From an uncultured Bacteroides sp. (GTDB taxonomy: Bacteria; Bacteroidota; Bacteroidia; Bacteroidales; Bacteroidaceae): a DNA stretch of 52,093 nucleotides. Below the pieces are notes generated by a model. It was not told the origin of the DNA. It worked only from the letters and a program-made list of their open reading frames with translations, and did no database searches. The stretch's first letter is position 1. Each line of letters starts with the position of its first letter. Both the position numbers and the translations under genes were made by a program. This document shows, piece by piece, positions 23,811 to 32,483 of the stretch. The stretch lies in NCBI GenBank assembly GCA_900766005.1, contig CAAFTU010000061.1, positions 1-52,093 on the forward strand, in the 5' to 3' direction.

Positions 23811-26800
23811 TTATCGTTGCATACGCGTCACATATGCCTTATACAACAAGTCAAGTTGCTCGGCATAATGTGAAGCAAGGTCTGATTTATTTTTCTCCAT
23901 CAGCCCGACCTCAGCATCGAGCAGGCTGGCATTATAGATAAAGTTCTCGCCACAGATAGCCAACTGGTTGTCCGTGAGACTGAGATACCACATCATATAC
24001 TCAAGAGATTTGTTGGCAAGTTCATCCACTATGTGGTTGGCCTTGGCTGTTTCGCCCAGCTTATAGTAAGCTTCTGCCATCTGGAACGCACCGTTTACCC
24101 AATCGTATGGCACGTTGTACGACGGAATCATCTTTTCAGCATAGTCGAGCACAGCGAGTGCCTTGTCCTTCTTGCCTTCCTTCAGCAACTGGGCAGCCAA
24201 TTGAGAGAACAGCCGGCGATGCGTATAACACATGCGCATAACATTCTCGTCAATATAGATACCTTCCTTTTCGATGCCGCCAAACTTGAACTTATTCATC
24301 AAGTTATCATACATCTTGTCGGTATCAATCTTACTGTTCAGTTTGTCCATGTTGAACGGAGTGAAACGGTAGGCCAGTCCTTCCTGAACAAAATGACTGC
24401 CCAGTCCCAGATGATTCTCACTGCCCACAGTAATAGCCATATAAATAGGCCGTTCCCAATTGGCATTAGCCAGCATTTCAATCATCATCAATTCGTTCTT
24501 ATACAAAGCCCGTTTCGGCTGTCCGTTGGCATCTTTCAAGCGGATAGTCATGTATTCCGGAATGGAATCACCCAAAGCAGCCGGAATCTTCATACCCGAA
24601 CGGCGAACCGCCTCCTTGTCGATCTTCATCACGATACTGTCGGTCGGAATCAAAGGCAGCTTAATCTCTGCATTGGTCTTTTTCAACAGCATCTTCAGCT
24701 GTTCGTTCTTACCCAGCATCCACCGGTTGATAATCTCTTTCAGTTCGTAGGGATTTTCACCGAAAATGGAATGTACCAGTGACAGCACCGTCGTATCCCC
24801 CTTCTCTGCCAACTCCTGGGCCTGCTTGAAGTAGCTGTCGATCAACGCCTTCATTTCGGGACGAATCGCAATATAATCATTGGCATCCGCAGCATACTGC
24901 GAGCGGTCCCACGTAATAGGAAGCGCCGGAGAATCATAAGCCGGACGCTTCATCTGATCGATATACCAGTCGGTCTGCAGATAGCTCAAGTTGCAGGTAC
25001 GGGCATCCGTACGGAATCCCTCCGTCTCTTGGTTGTACCACAAGGGGAACGTATCGTTGTCACCGTTGGTGAAGATAATCGGATTGCCTTTTTCCTGCAA
25101 AGTCATCAAGTAGTTCTGACCAAAATCGCGAGCCACATAGCGACCGCTGCGGTCGTGATCATCCCACGTCTGTCCCGCCATCTGTACGGGCACCAGCAGA
25201 CAAAGAGCCGAAGCCAAGGCCGCTGCCGGCAATTCTTTCATTTTCAAATAATCGCGCAACATACGCACCACGCCAGCTACCCCCATACCAATCCAAATAG
25301 CAAAGGCATAGAACGAACCTGCATACGCATAGTCGCGCTCACGCGGCTGCATCGGTGTCTGGTTAAGGTAGAGCACAATGGCAATACCGGTCATGAAGAA
25401 CAGGAAGAACACTACCCAGAACTGCTGGATGCCGCGCTGACTGTGATAAGCCTGCCAGAAAAGACCGATAAGGCCGAGAACCAGCGGCAGACAGTAGAAC
25501 ACGTTGCGTCCCTTGTTGTTCTTCAACTCCTGCGGCAACAATTCCTGATTGCCCACCAACACATTGTCGATGAAGGGGATGCCGGTAATCCAGTTACCAT
25601 GTTCAATTTCACCCGTACTCTGTATGTCGTTCTGACGGCCCACAAAATTCCACATAAAGTAGCGCCAGTACATAAAATTCAGCTGATAAGTGAAGAAAAA
25701 CTTGATGTTTTCCCATTGCGTAGGCATGTTCACCATCACCATTTCCCCACACTGGTCGAACGGCACGTTATATCCCTTTATGTTAACCCATTGCTTATAC
25801 TGCTCAGCATGAGCCGAACTGTACATACGGGGGAAAAGCATGTTCTGTGCATATTCATATTCGATGCGTCCGGGCAGTTCCACATAAGCATCCTTTTCGT
25901 CGGGCGACGTTTTCTGCTTACGTACATATTTGCTGCCCGTTTCCACCTGACGGGGAATGCAATAACCATCTTTTACGTCGAGTGCCACCTTGGATGAAAA
26001 GGCCTGTCCGTAGAAGAGCGGACGGGTGCCATATTGCTCACGTCCCAGGTATTCGCCCAAGGTAAAGATATCCTCCGGAGAGTTCTGGTCCATCGGCGTA
26101 TTGGCTGTAGAGCGAATCACAATCAAAGCATACGAAGAATAACCGATGACCATCATCAGCGTGCACAGCAGTGCTGTATTCATCGTCCGGGCCGATATGC
26201 GCCATTTGGCCTGGATAGATTCCTGCACACGGGGAGCCAGGTAGAAACCCAAGACTGCAATGACCAGCACACCAATGAGCACACTGCTCGTGCCGTGACC
26301 ATAGAAAGGAATACCCAGCATCGAGATGCCAAGCACGAAAGAGACCGCCATGCGCAGTTTGTTCTTCTCTGTATAACTTTCATATACCCCCCAGATCAGT
26401 GAAGCAGCCAGCAGGAAGATGTAGACCACCACACCCGTGTTGAACGGCATACTTAAGCCATTGACAAACAACAGTTCAAACCATCCGCCCACTTTCACAA
26501 TACCCGGCACGATGCCATAAAGCACAGCGGCTACCAGCACACCCGAACCGGCCAACGCCAGCAACGACCCTTTGGCTGTGGCATCGGGCGTCTTCTTATA
26601 ATAATATACCAGCACAATGGCAGGCAAACACAGCAGGTTCAACAAGTGCACACCGATACTCAGTCCGGTGAGATAGGCAATGAGGATAATCCAGCGGTCG
26701 CTATGCGGCTGGTCGGCCACATCTTCCCATTTCAAGATAAGCCAGAACACCACAGCGGTAAACAGGGAAGAAAACGCATAAACCTCCCCTTCCACGGCTG

Positions 26801-27218
26801 AAAACCAGAACGTATCACTGAAAGTATAAGCCAATGCTCCCACCAGCCCGCTACCCATAATGGTAACCAGCTGACCGGTAGTCATCTGATTCACATCGCG
26901 AACCATCAGTTTGCGCACCAGATGAGTGATGCTCCAGAAAAGGAACAGGATACAGGCAGCACTCATCAAGGCACTCATATAGTTTACCATCTTAGCCACC
27001 TCAGACGTGTCGGAAGCAAACTGTGTAAACAGATTCGCCATCAACATAAAGAAAGGAGCGCCGGGCGGGTGACCGACTTCCAGTTTATGACCAGTAGTTA
27101 TAAACTCAGGGCAATCCCAGAAGCTTGCGGTAGGTTCTATCGTCATGCAATAGACCACAGCCGCAATGATGAATGTAAGCCAACCCATCAGGTTGTTTAC
27201 GGTTCTGTATTGTTTCAT
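23811..27218 (-). CDS. DUF2723 membrane protein (TMEM260-like, GT-C type)
   Basis: A 1135-residue protein with about a dozen membrane segments in its first 670 residues and a large soluble C-terminal part. The start (TIEPTASFWDCPEFITTGHK) and the GHPPGAPFF motif near residue 50 are diagnostic of DUF2723, the family that includes eukaryotic TMEM260, a protein O-mannosyltransferase of GT-C fold; Asp/Glu residues in the first loop (FWDCPE) fit the GT-C catalytic site. The C-terminal region has TPR-like helices (KDKALAVLDYAEKM). It may glycosylate exported proteins from a lipid-linked sugar. Enzymatic activity is inferred from the family; the domain assignment is firm. Confidence 0.9.
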   Translation of the reverse strand: MKQYRTVNNLMGWLTFIIAAVVYCMTIEPTASFWDCPEFITTGHKLEVGHPPGAPFFMLMANLFTQFASDTSEVAKMVNYMSALMSAACILFLFWSITHLVRKLMVRDVNQMTTGQLVTIMGSGLVGALAYTFSDTFWFSAVEGEVYAFSSLFTAVVFWLILKWEDVADQPHSDRWIILIAYLTGLSIGVHLLNLLCLPAIVLVYYYKKTPDATAKGSLLALAGSGVLVAAVLYGIVPGIVKVGGWFELLFVNGLSMPFNTGVVVYIFLLAASLIWGVYESYTEKNKLRMAVSFVLGISMLGIPFYGHGTSSVLIGVLVIAVLGFYLAPRVQESIQAKWRISARTMNTALLCTLMMVIGYSSYALIVIRSTANTPMDQNSPEDIFTLGEYLGREQYGTRPLFYGQAFSSKVALDVKDGYCIPRQVETGSKYVRKQKTSPDEKDAYVELPGRIEYEYAQNMLFPRMYSSAHAEQYKQWVNIKGYNVPFDQCGEMVMVNMPTQWENIKFFFTYQLNFMYWRYFMWNFVGRQNDIQSTGEIEHGNWITGIPFIDNVLVGNQELLPQELKNNKGRNVFYCLPLVLGLIGLFWQAYHSQRGIQQFWVVFFLFFMTGIAIVLYLNQTPMQPRERDYAYAGSFYAFAIWIGMGVAGVVRMLRDYLKMKELPAAALASALCLLVPVQMAGQTWDDHDRSGRYVARDFGQNYLMTLQEKGNPIIFTNGDNDTFPLWYNQETEGFRTDARTCNLSYLQTDWYIDQMKRPAYDSPALPITWDRSQYAADANDYIAIRPEMKALIDSYFKQAQELAEKGDTTVLSLVHSIFGENPYELKEIINRWMLGKNEQLKMLLKKTNAEIKLPLIPTDSIVMKIDKEAVRRSGMKIPAALGDSIPEYMTIRLKDANGQPKRALYKNELMMIEMLANANWERPIYMAITVGSENHLGLGSHFVQEGLAYRFTPFNMDKLNSKIDTDKMYDNLMNKFKFGGIEKEGIYIDENVMRMCYTHRRLFSQLAAQLLKEGKKDKALAVLDYAEKMIPSYNVPYDWVNGAFQMAEAYYKLGETAKANHIVDELANKSLEYMMWYLSLTDNQLAICGENFIYNASLLDAEVGLMEKNKSDLASHYAEQLDLLYKAYVTRMQR

Positions 27219-27261
27219 TCGCGCAAGGATAATTTATTCGTTAAAAACAAAATATGCGTCG

Positions 27262-27269
27262 CAAAGATA
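27262..27269 (-). promoter_or_regulatory. -7 element for the DUF2723-deacetylase unit
   Basis: TATCTTTG on the minus strand, an exact TAnnTTTG match, 43 bp before the start codon. Confidence 0.5.
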
Positions 27270-27330
27270 ATGAATTACCTCCATAATGCGGAAGAAAGTA
27301 AGATTTATTAGCTTGTTTAAGAAAGAGAAA

Positions 27331-27373
27331 CAAAAAACGGGCGTTTCCATCCATCGGACAGAAACACCCGTTT
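27331..27373 (-). terminator. Terminator after the DUF4861 gene
   Basis: Minus-strand stem AAACGGGTGTTTC (27361-27373) and GAAACGCCCGTTT (27335-27347) with one mismatch, followed by a T-run. Confidence 0.8.
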
Positions 27374-27405
27374 ACCGGCCACAGCCGTGTCTCTTATATT
27401 GACTA

Positions 27406-28647
27406 TCAATAAGCTACAGAAAGCGGAGCACGCAATTTCTGCACATATTCGGCCATATATTGATTCCAAGCTTCAGGCGTCTGGATAGCTGCCTTGTTCC
27501 AGCAAGAACCCCAATAATAAGTGAATTGAGAGCCCGGTTCATAGTCGCTGATAGCGAGCACATGACCATCGGCTCCTCCCCTCTCCTTCTTTTCCTTTTC
27601 GGAGAAAAGCACTGTTTTGGCTTCTTTCACAGGAGCCGGCAAAGCACAGCCGATAAAAATTTTGCCGTTGGCACCGCTGCGGTTGGTAGTGGGATCCACA
27701 TAAGTAATGTATCCTTTGGCAGCATCAGCCACTACTGCACCGTCGGGTTCGCGCAACACGATACCGGCAGTGACAGGCATTGTTTCTTTCAGATTGGTGT
27801 ATGAAATCACCGTCTTATTGAGATAAGACCCTGCATCCAGCGAAATGACCCGTGTTTCTACCACACTGCTGTCGCCGCGAACCACCATCGGAGTGAATTC
27901 CAGTTTCACAGTGAAGCGCAACGGACCGTTGTCCAAAATTTCGTAAGTGCTGTAGCACCAGGGGTAAATAATTTCGTCACCATCCATCAGTGCAGCCGTA
28001 CCGCATCCCAATGTAGGACCTACAGCGTAGCAGTCCATTCCGTATCCGTGGTCCACATGATAAGAAATCGTATTTTCCAGCTCCTTAGCAGCTTTCGGGT
28101 CGGTTTTTCTCAGTTCGTTAATTTTGTCTCTGGTCTCCTTATGCAGCTCCATAGCATACATTTCCTCAAGCACCGGACTGCTGGTATTGTATTTTGTAAA
28201 GAGGTCATAGCCGAAGCCCCGCTCTCCCTTCTGCTGCAACACCGGACCATAGGCACGGTAACCACCTAAATCATTCTCCCATGCCATATCTTCCATACGC
28301 TCCGGATAGCAACGTCCGCAGGCAATGACATCATAAGGTTCGGATGAACCCGGCTGAATGGTATACGTAGCTTCACCGTTTGCCTTCACTGTGGCAGGAA
28401 ATACCACCTTGTCATCGTAGGTCACCTGATAAGGCACTTCCTCACCATTCTCATCCAACACTACAAATTGAGCCGTATCGGCCAGTTGCAACTTGGCAGA
28501 AACCTCACTCATCGGCACTTCCACCATCTCTCCCACGCGGTCCAAGCCCAGCGGATTGGTCACCTTCACAGTCATCGGCTGCTTGGGGCTGCTGCACGAC
28601 GACAGCATAGCTGCCACCACGGCCATCAGCATAAAAATTTTTTTCAT
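27406..28647 (-). CDS. DUF4861 family lipoprotein
   Basis: A 413-residue exported lipoprotein: signal peptide MLMAVVAAMLSSC with the lipid-anchored Cys at residue 18. The body is beta-rich with conserved-looking blocks (CGRCYPERMEDMAWENDLGG, ISYHVDHGYGMDCYAVGPT) containing His, Asp and Trp. DUF4861 proteins are regularly found with kduD and kduI in polysaccharide utilisation loci for pectin or glycosaminoglycan breakdown, so a role in handling unsaturated uronate products is likely; the reaction is not known to me. It lies 110 bp after kduD on the same strand and ends at a strong terminator. Confidence 0.85.
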   Translation of the reverse strand: MKKIFMLMAVVAAMLSSCSSPKQPMTVKVTNPLGLDRVGEMVEVPMSEVSAKLQLADTAQFVVLDENGEEVPYQVTYDDKVVFPATVKANGEATYTIQPGSSEPYDVIACGRCYPERMEDMAWENDLGGYRAYGPVLQQKGERGFGYDLFTKYNTSSPVLEEMYAMELHKETRDKINELRKTDPKAAKELENTISYHVDHGYGMDCYAVGPTLGCGTAALMDGDEIIYPWCYSTYEILDNGPLRFTVKLEFTPMVVRGDSSVVETRVISLDAGSYLNKTVISYTNLKETMPVTAGIVLREPDGAVVADAAKGYITYVDPTTNRSGANGKIFIGCALPAPVKEAKTVLFSEKEKKERGGADGHVLAISDYEPGSQFTYYWGSCWNKAAIQTPEAWNQYMAEYVQKLRAPLSVAY

Positions 28648-28757
28648 GATTGAATCTTCCTAAATAAAAGATAAGGTGACAGATGAAAAGAGGTTCCTCT
28701 TTACCATTCTATCACCTTACCGGATTAACCTATATATGTACCTTAAACTCTTCCTTA

Positions 28758-29561
28758 TTATTTCGGTTGTTTGCCGATGTAAGCAAGAATACCACCGTCT
28801 ACGTACAGGATGTGACCGTTAACAGCGTTAGAAGCTTCAGATGCAAGGAATACAGCAGGACCTGTGAGTTCTTGAGGATCCAACCAACGACCAGCCGGAG
28901 TCTTAGCGCAAATGAATGAATCGAACGGATGACGGCTACCATCAGCTTGCGGTTCACGCAACGGAGCTGTTTGCGGAGTAGCGATGTAACCCGGGCCGAT
29001 ACCATTACATTGGATGTTGTATTCACCGTATTCAGAGCAGATGTTGCGAGTCAGCATCTTCAAACCACCCTTAGCAGCAGCATATGCAGATACTGTTTCA
29101 CGACCCAATTCAGACATCATAGAGCAGATGTTGATGATTTTACCAGCACGTTTTTCCATCATAGCAGGAAGAACAGCCTTAGCAACGATAAACGGAGCGT
29201 TCAAGTCGATATCGATTACGCGACGGAAATCAGCAGCTTCCATTTCGTGCATCGGGATACGGCGGATGATACCAGCGTTGTTTACCAGAATATCAACAGT
29301 ACCTACTTCCTTAGCGATAGTAGCTACCATAGCCTGTACAGCCGGTTCGTCTGTTACGTCACATACATAACCGTGAGCCTTGATACCCTTTTCAGCATAA
29401 GCAGCCATACCTTTGTCTACCAGCTCCTGGTTGATATCGTTAAAACAAATAGTAGCACCTTGTTCTGCGAAAGCAGAAGCGATAGCAAAACCGATACCGT
29501 AAGAAGCACCTGTAACGAGAGCTACTTTACCTTCCAAAGAAAAATTCAAAAACTGATTCAT
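28758..29561 (-). CDS. kduD: KduD-type SDR: 2-dehydro-3-deoxy-D-gluconate or gluconate 5-dehydrogenase
   Basis: Short-chain dehydrogenase with the nucleotide-binding TGASYGIG at 17-24, NNAG near 94, and catalytic Ser147, Tyr160 and Lys164 (YAAAK). Length 267 is typical. In Bacteroidetes this subfamily is usually called gluconate 5-dehydrogenase and acts as KduD, reducing 2,5-diketo-3-deoxygluconate from unsaturated uronate degradation. The DUF4861 neighbour supports that. The isomerase partner KduI is absent from the window: upstream of kduD on this strand lies only a gene-poor island and tRNA-Gln. Confidence 0.88.
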   Translation of the reverse strand: MNQFLNFSLEGKVALVTGASYGIGFAIASAFAEQGATICFNDINQELVDKGMAAYAEKGIKAHGYVCDVTDEPAVQAMVATIAKEVGTVDILVNNAGIIRRIPMHEMEAADFRRVIDIDLNAPFIVAKAVLPAMMEKRAGKIINICSMMSELGRETVSAYAAAKGGLKMLTRNICSEYGEYNIQCNGIGPGYIATPQTAPLREPQADGSRHPFDSFICAKTPAGRWLDPQELTGPAVFLASEASNAVNGHILYVDGGILAYIGKQPK

Positions 29562-29638
29562 AATTTTTTTATTATTAAATTTAAGTAAACTTATATAGTT
29601 TTCTTCATTCTAAACTGTCTTCGTTTACGTACACAATG

Positions 29639-29646
29639 CAAAAATA
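29639..29646 (-). promoter_or_regulatory. -7 element for kduD
   Basis: TATTTTTG on the minus strand fits TAnnTTTG and implies a leader of about 70 nt. No -33 match at the ideal spacing. Confidence 0.4.
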
Positions 29647-29797
29647 AGAAAAGAAAATGGGTTTTCCTTGCAATATTGTTCTAATTATCCTCCAAAAATG
29701 TCCATAATTTGTACAAAAATGCGATTTTGAACCGGGAAAGCCTACTAAAGTGTCGTCTCCCCTATCCACTGCTTCCAAAACCTGAGCATAAATTGCA

Positions 29798-29902
29798 CTA
29801 TCTCCAAGCAGGTTGATTGGGATAAGTTTCGTCTTTCAAACCTTGAGCAAAGACACAGCTTGCGCTAATCCACAGCATAAGGAAAGCGAGCATGGTTTTC
29901 AT
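29798..29902 (-). CDS. Tiny signal-peptide ORF (34 residues)
   Basis: A 34-codon frame begins MKTMLAFLMLWISASCVFAQ, a textbook signal peptide with cleavage after FAQ or VFA, and ends QGLKDETYPNQPAWR. After its stop, a second frame stays open for about 200 bases (starting GDSAIYAQVLEAVDRGDD), which could indicate a frameshifted longer secreted protein, though that frame also covers the kduD promoter. It is either a short exported peptide or the 5' remnant of a secreted enzyme that once belonged to the uronate locus. Similarity to a known family cannot be established by eye. Confidence 0.35.
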   Translation of the reverse strand: MKTMLAFLMLWISASCVFAQGLKDETYPNQPAWR

Positions 29903-29956
29903 AGACATGGGGTTCTCTGATCATACACAAGGAAAAAGAAACCCAAAAGGCAAGGT

Positions 29957-30002
29957 ATCACGACGCAAAAACAATTGCTTCAACTTGATTCATCGTCGTG
30001 AT
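29957..30002. other. Inverted repeat ATCACGACG / CGTCGTGAT
   Basis: Nine-base perfect arms at 29957-29965 and 29994-30002 around a 28-base spacer. The right arm overlaps the start of the tandem 22-bp array. Confidence 0.45.
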
Positions 30003-30074
30003 TCAGATGAACCACGTAGGTGAGCCACTTGAACCACCCGGGTGATTCATATAAACCACCTGGGTGGTTTATTC
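29987..30074. repeat. Tandem 22-bp repeat array with dyad cores
   Basis: Three consecutive 22-bp units at 30009-30030, 30031-30052 and 30053-30074 share the core AACCACnnrGGTG at the same offset; the preceding 22 bases (29987-30008) match the second half of the unit (GTGATTCA-AT). Each core is itself an inverted repeat; the third unit lies within a perfect 10-bp-arm palindrome at 30051-30072 and the second within an 18-base palindrome with one mismatch at 30031-30048. A 22-bp period is close to two helical turns and is not a multiple of three, so this looks like an operator array rather than coding repeats. It lies about 85-170 bp upstream of the tiny signal-peptide frame. Confidence 0.65.
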
Positions 30075-30122
30075 ATAAAGCTATCTAAACAGGAACAAAT
30101 ACGGCAGATCGGGGAAACCGAA

Positions 30123-30150
30123 AGTGCACCGATTCAATCGGTAAAGCACT
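30123..30150. other. Hairpin ACCGAT-TCA-ATCGGT within AGTGC/GCACT
   Basis: ACCGAT (30128-30133) pairs with ATCGGT (30137-30142) around TCA, extended by outer arms AGTGC and GCACT (30123-30127 and 30146-30150) with a small internal bulge. It lies next to the tRNA-Gln terminator but is not followed by a T-run. Confidence 0.4.
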
Positions 30151-30159
30151 CATCGGAAA

Positions 30160-30196
30160 TAAAAAATCCCCGAGAGGAAAATTCCTTTCGAGGATT
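30160..30196 (-). terminator. Terminator after tRNA-Gln
   Basis: Minus-strand arms at 30182-30196 and 30165-30179 pair over 15 bp with two mismatches and lead into a T-run (A residues at 30161-30166 on the plus strand), 9 bases beyond the tRNA 3' end. Confidence 0.8.
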
Positions 30197-30204
30197 CTAT
30201 TGAG

Positions 30205-30275
30205 TTGGACTACCAGGATTCGAACCTAGACAAACAGAACCAAAACCTGTTGTGCTGCCATTACACCATAGTCCA
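30205..30275 (-). tRNA. tRNA-Gln, anticodon TTG
   Basis: A 71-base minus-strand cloverleaf: acceptor stem TGGACTA with TAGTCCA (U1-A72 pair typical of tRNA-Gln), D arm, anticodon arm ACAGG-TTTTGGT-TCTGT with TTG at 30241-30243, and a T arm containing GGTTCGAATCC. Discriminator A is at 30205; CCA is not encoded. It has its own consensus promoter and terminator, so it is transcribed as a single tRNA. U34 of this tRNA is a substrate class for the MnmG/MnmD enzymes encoded elsewhere in the window. Confidence 0.97.
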
Positions 30276-30306
30276 AACTTATTGCGCTTTCTCTTAAAAA
30301 GCGGTG

Positions 30307-30338
30307 CAAAGATAGGACTTTGTTTTCAAACCTCCAAA
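30307..30338 (-). promoter_or_regulatory. Consensus promoter for tRNA-Gln
   Basis: Minus-strand TTTG (30335-30338), 20 bp, then TATCTTTG (30307-30314): the best Bacteroidetes promoter match in the window, starting transcription about 25 bp before the tRNA. Confidence 0.8.
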
Positions 30339-30381
30339 CTTTGCACCATTTTTTTTCTATTTAACCTGATTTTTTGCGTTT

Positions 30382-31674
30382 TTATTTCGCAATCAATAAG
30401 AAATAGTTCTTCTTACCGCGTTGAACGAGCAAATATTTCTCATCCAGCAGATCAGCTGTAGTTACCACCTGGTCAAAAGCAGTCAGCTTTTCCTTATTCA
30501 GCGAAACGCCACCGCCTTGTACCATTTTACGCATTTCACCTTTCGATGCAAATACGGCAGCCTGGTCTACAAACAAATCAACGGCTTTCACACCTTCTGC
30601 CAACGCATCGCGAGAGATTTCAAATTGAGGAACGCCTTCAAACACAGCCAGCAGCGTGTCTTCATCCAGTTTGCGCAAAGCCTCAGAAGTGGCGTTGCCG
30701 AAGAGGATATTGGAAGCATCTACAGCAGCATTGTAATCTTCTTCAGAGTGAACCATCACTGTTACTTCCTTCGCCAGACGTTTCTGCAGCGCACGCAAGT
30801 GAGGAGCAGCCTGATGTTCGGCAATCAACGCCTCAATTTCTTCTTTCTCGATAGAAGTAAAGATCTTAATATAACGCTCTGCATCCGCATCACTCACATT
30901 GAGCCAGAACTGATAGAACTTATAAGGTGATGTATAGCGAGGATCCAGCCAGATGTTGCCAGATTCTGTCTTACCAAACTTACCGCCATCGGCTTTTGTA
31001 ATCAGCGGACAAGTCAAGGCAAACACTTCTCCCCCGTTGGTGCGACGAATCAGTTCAGCACCGGTAGTAATGTTACCCCATTGGTCGGAACCACCCATCT
31101 GCAATTTACAGCCCTTTGTTTCATACAGATGAAGGAAGTCGTATCCCTGAAGCAACTGATAAGTAAACTCAGTGAAAGAAAGGCCGTCACGGGCTTCGCC
31201 GTTCAGACGACGCTTCACAGAGTCCTTCGCCATCATATAGTTTACCGTGATGTGCTTACCTACTTCACGGGCAAAATCGAGGAAAGTAAAGTCTTTCATC
31301 CAATCGTAGTTGTTCACCAGCTCAGCGCGGTTGGGCACGTCCGATTCGAAGTCGAGGAACTTAGCCAACTGTTTCTTGATACAAGCCTGATTGTGACGCA
31401 GTGTCTCCTCATCAAGCAGGTTACGTTCTGCCGACTTGCCGGAAGGGTCACCAATCATACCGGTAGCGCCACCAATCAATGCCAACGGTTTATGTCCGCA
31501 GCGTTGGAAGTGACGGAGAATCATCACTCCACAAAGGTGACCAATGTGTAGCGAATCGGCTGTGGGGTCGATGCCCAGATAGGCTGTCACTTGTTCTTTG
31601 CTCAACAACTCTTCCGTTCCCGGCATCATGTCCTGCAACATGCCACGCCATCTCAATTCTTCTACAAAATTCAT
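30382..31674 (-). CDS. tyrS: Tyrosyl-tRNA synthetase
   Basis: Class I synthetase that charges tRNA-Tyr. The HIGH motif is at 43-46, tyrosine-binding YQLLQGYDF near 172-180, and the KMSKS-equivalent KFGKT at 232-236 is of the bacterial TyrRS type. The C-terminal S4-like RNA-binding domain (VDLFVDQAAVFASKGEMRKM, GGVSLNKEKL) completes the 430-residue protein. It carries its own promoter and lies 87 bp downstream of the tatD-like gene. Confidence 0.98.
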   Translation of the reverse strand: MNFVEELRWRGMLQDMMPGTEELLSKEQVTAYLGIDPTADSLHIGHLCGVMILRHFQRCGHKPLALIGGATGMIGDPSGKSAERNLLDEETLRHNQACIKKQLAKFLDFESDVPNRAELVNNYDWMKDFTFLDFAREVGKHITVNYMMAKDSVKRRLNGEARDGLSFTEFTYQLLQGYDFLHLYETKGCKLQMGGSDQWGNITTGAELIRRTNGGEVFALTCPLITKADGGKFGKTESGNIWLDPRYTSPYKFYQFWLNVSDADAERYIKIFTSIEKEEIEALIAEHQAAPHLRALQKRLAKEVTVMVHSEEDYNAAVDASNILFGNATSEALRKLDEDTLLAVFEGVPQFEISRDALAEGVKAVDLFVDQAAVFASKGEMRKMVQGGGVSLNKEKLTAFDQVVTTADLLDEKYLLVQRGKKNYFLLIAK

Positions 31675-31727
31675 CGTATTACTCTTTAATTATTAGGTTT
31701 TTATTCTATATTTTCTATGAGAAATGG

Positions 31728-31758
31728 CAAAAGTACGACTCTTTCTCGGAAGATACAA
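31728..31758 (-). promoter_or_regulatory. Promoter for tyrS
   Basis: TTG (31756-31758) and TACTTTTG (31728-31735) on the minus strand, 20 bp apart. Confidence 0.55.
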
Positions 31759-31761
31759 CTC

Positions 31762-32439
31762 TTAGGTCGTAAAAATGATAAAAGAGAAAAAGAGCCGGCG
31801 GACGTTCTGCCTAAGGGTTGTCCGAAGCTCGTCCTCTCCCACTCCGCGCACATCAGCAGCCCGCTTCACCAACACCTCAATGCCACATGCACTCTCGTCG
31901 GTTTCAAGCAACAGGCGGTCGGCAGGAATCACACGCAAGGCATCGGCCGAATAATGTTCGCCCAGCGATAAATAAAAGCCCTGCTGAAGCAACTGCACAG
32001 CCTGCTGCGGCTTTCCGCGAAACCCGTGCCATATCCAAGGCTGCTGTGGACGCAGCTGCTTACGCACCGCCAGCAATTCGTCCACTGCCTTCACACAATG
32101 AATCACCAACGGAAGCCGGTAACGCTCAGACAAAGCCACCTGCGCTCTGAAAGCACGCAACTGAAGAGCCATCGGAGCAGCAGCCAACCGGTCCAATCCC
32201 CCCTCGCCTACAGCCACTACCTGCCTGCAAGCCAAGAGCCGTTCGAGAGTCTTCAGCTGCCCGTCCACCGCTTCCTCCTGCAGATACCACGGATGCAGTC
32301 CCACCGAACACCATCCGTCCCCCAAGGCAGCGGCAGCTTCGTCCACATGCAAGCTCCGTATCGCCCCACCCTGCTCACAGTTCTCCCTGTGATGCGTGTG
32401 TATATCTACCAGATCAAAATCAGCAGTTGTCAGATTCAT
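31762..32439 (-). CDS. TatD-family metal-dependent hydrolase
   Basis: Member of the TatD/YchF-like amidohydrolase family of divalent-metal phosphoesterases and deoxyribonucleases. The N-terminal metal site is VDIHTHH (His14 and His16), with a later VGEGGLD, IHCVKA and the metal Asp in ETDES. I place the start at 32439 (MNLTTADFDL), giving 225 residues; the longer frame to 32652 would overlap yidD in another phase and adds non-family sequence. It is shorter than E. coli TatD (260) but typical of Bacteroidetes relatives. It is the last gene of the LOG-to-tatD operon. Confidence 0.87.
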   Translation of the reverse strand: MNLTTADFDLVDIHTHHRENCEQGGAIRSLHVDEAAAALGDGWCSVGLHPWYLQEEAVDGQLKTLERLLACRQVVAVGEGGLDRLAAAPMALQLRAFRAQVALSERYRLPLVIHCVKAVDELLAVRKQLRPQQPWIWHGFRGKPQQAVQLLQQGFYLSLGEHYSADALRVIPADRLLLETDESACGIEVLVKRAADVRGVGEDELRTTLRQNVRRLFFSFIIFTT

Positions 32440-32483
32440 GCCACAGCCAGATAAATGAAAAAAAACGCAGAGAAATGAAAAAA

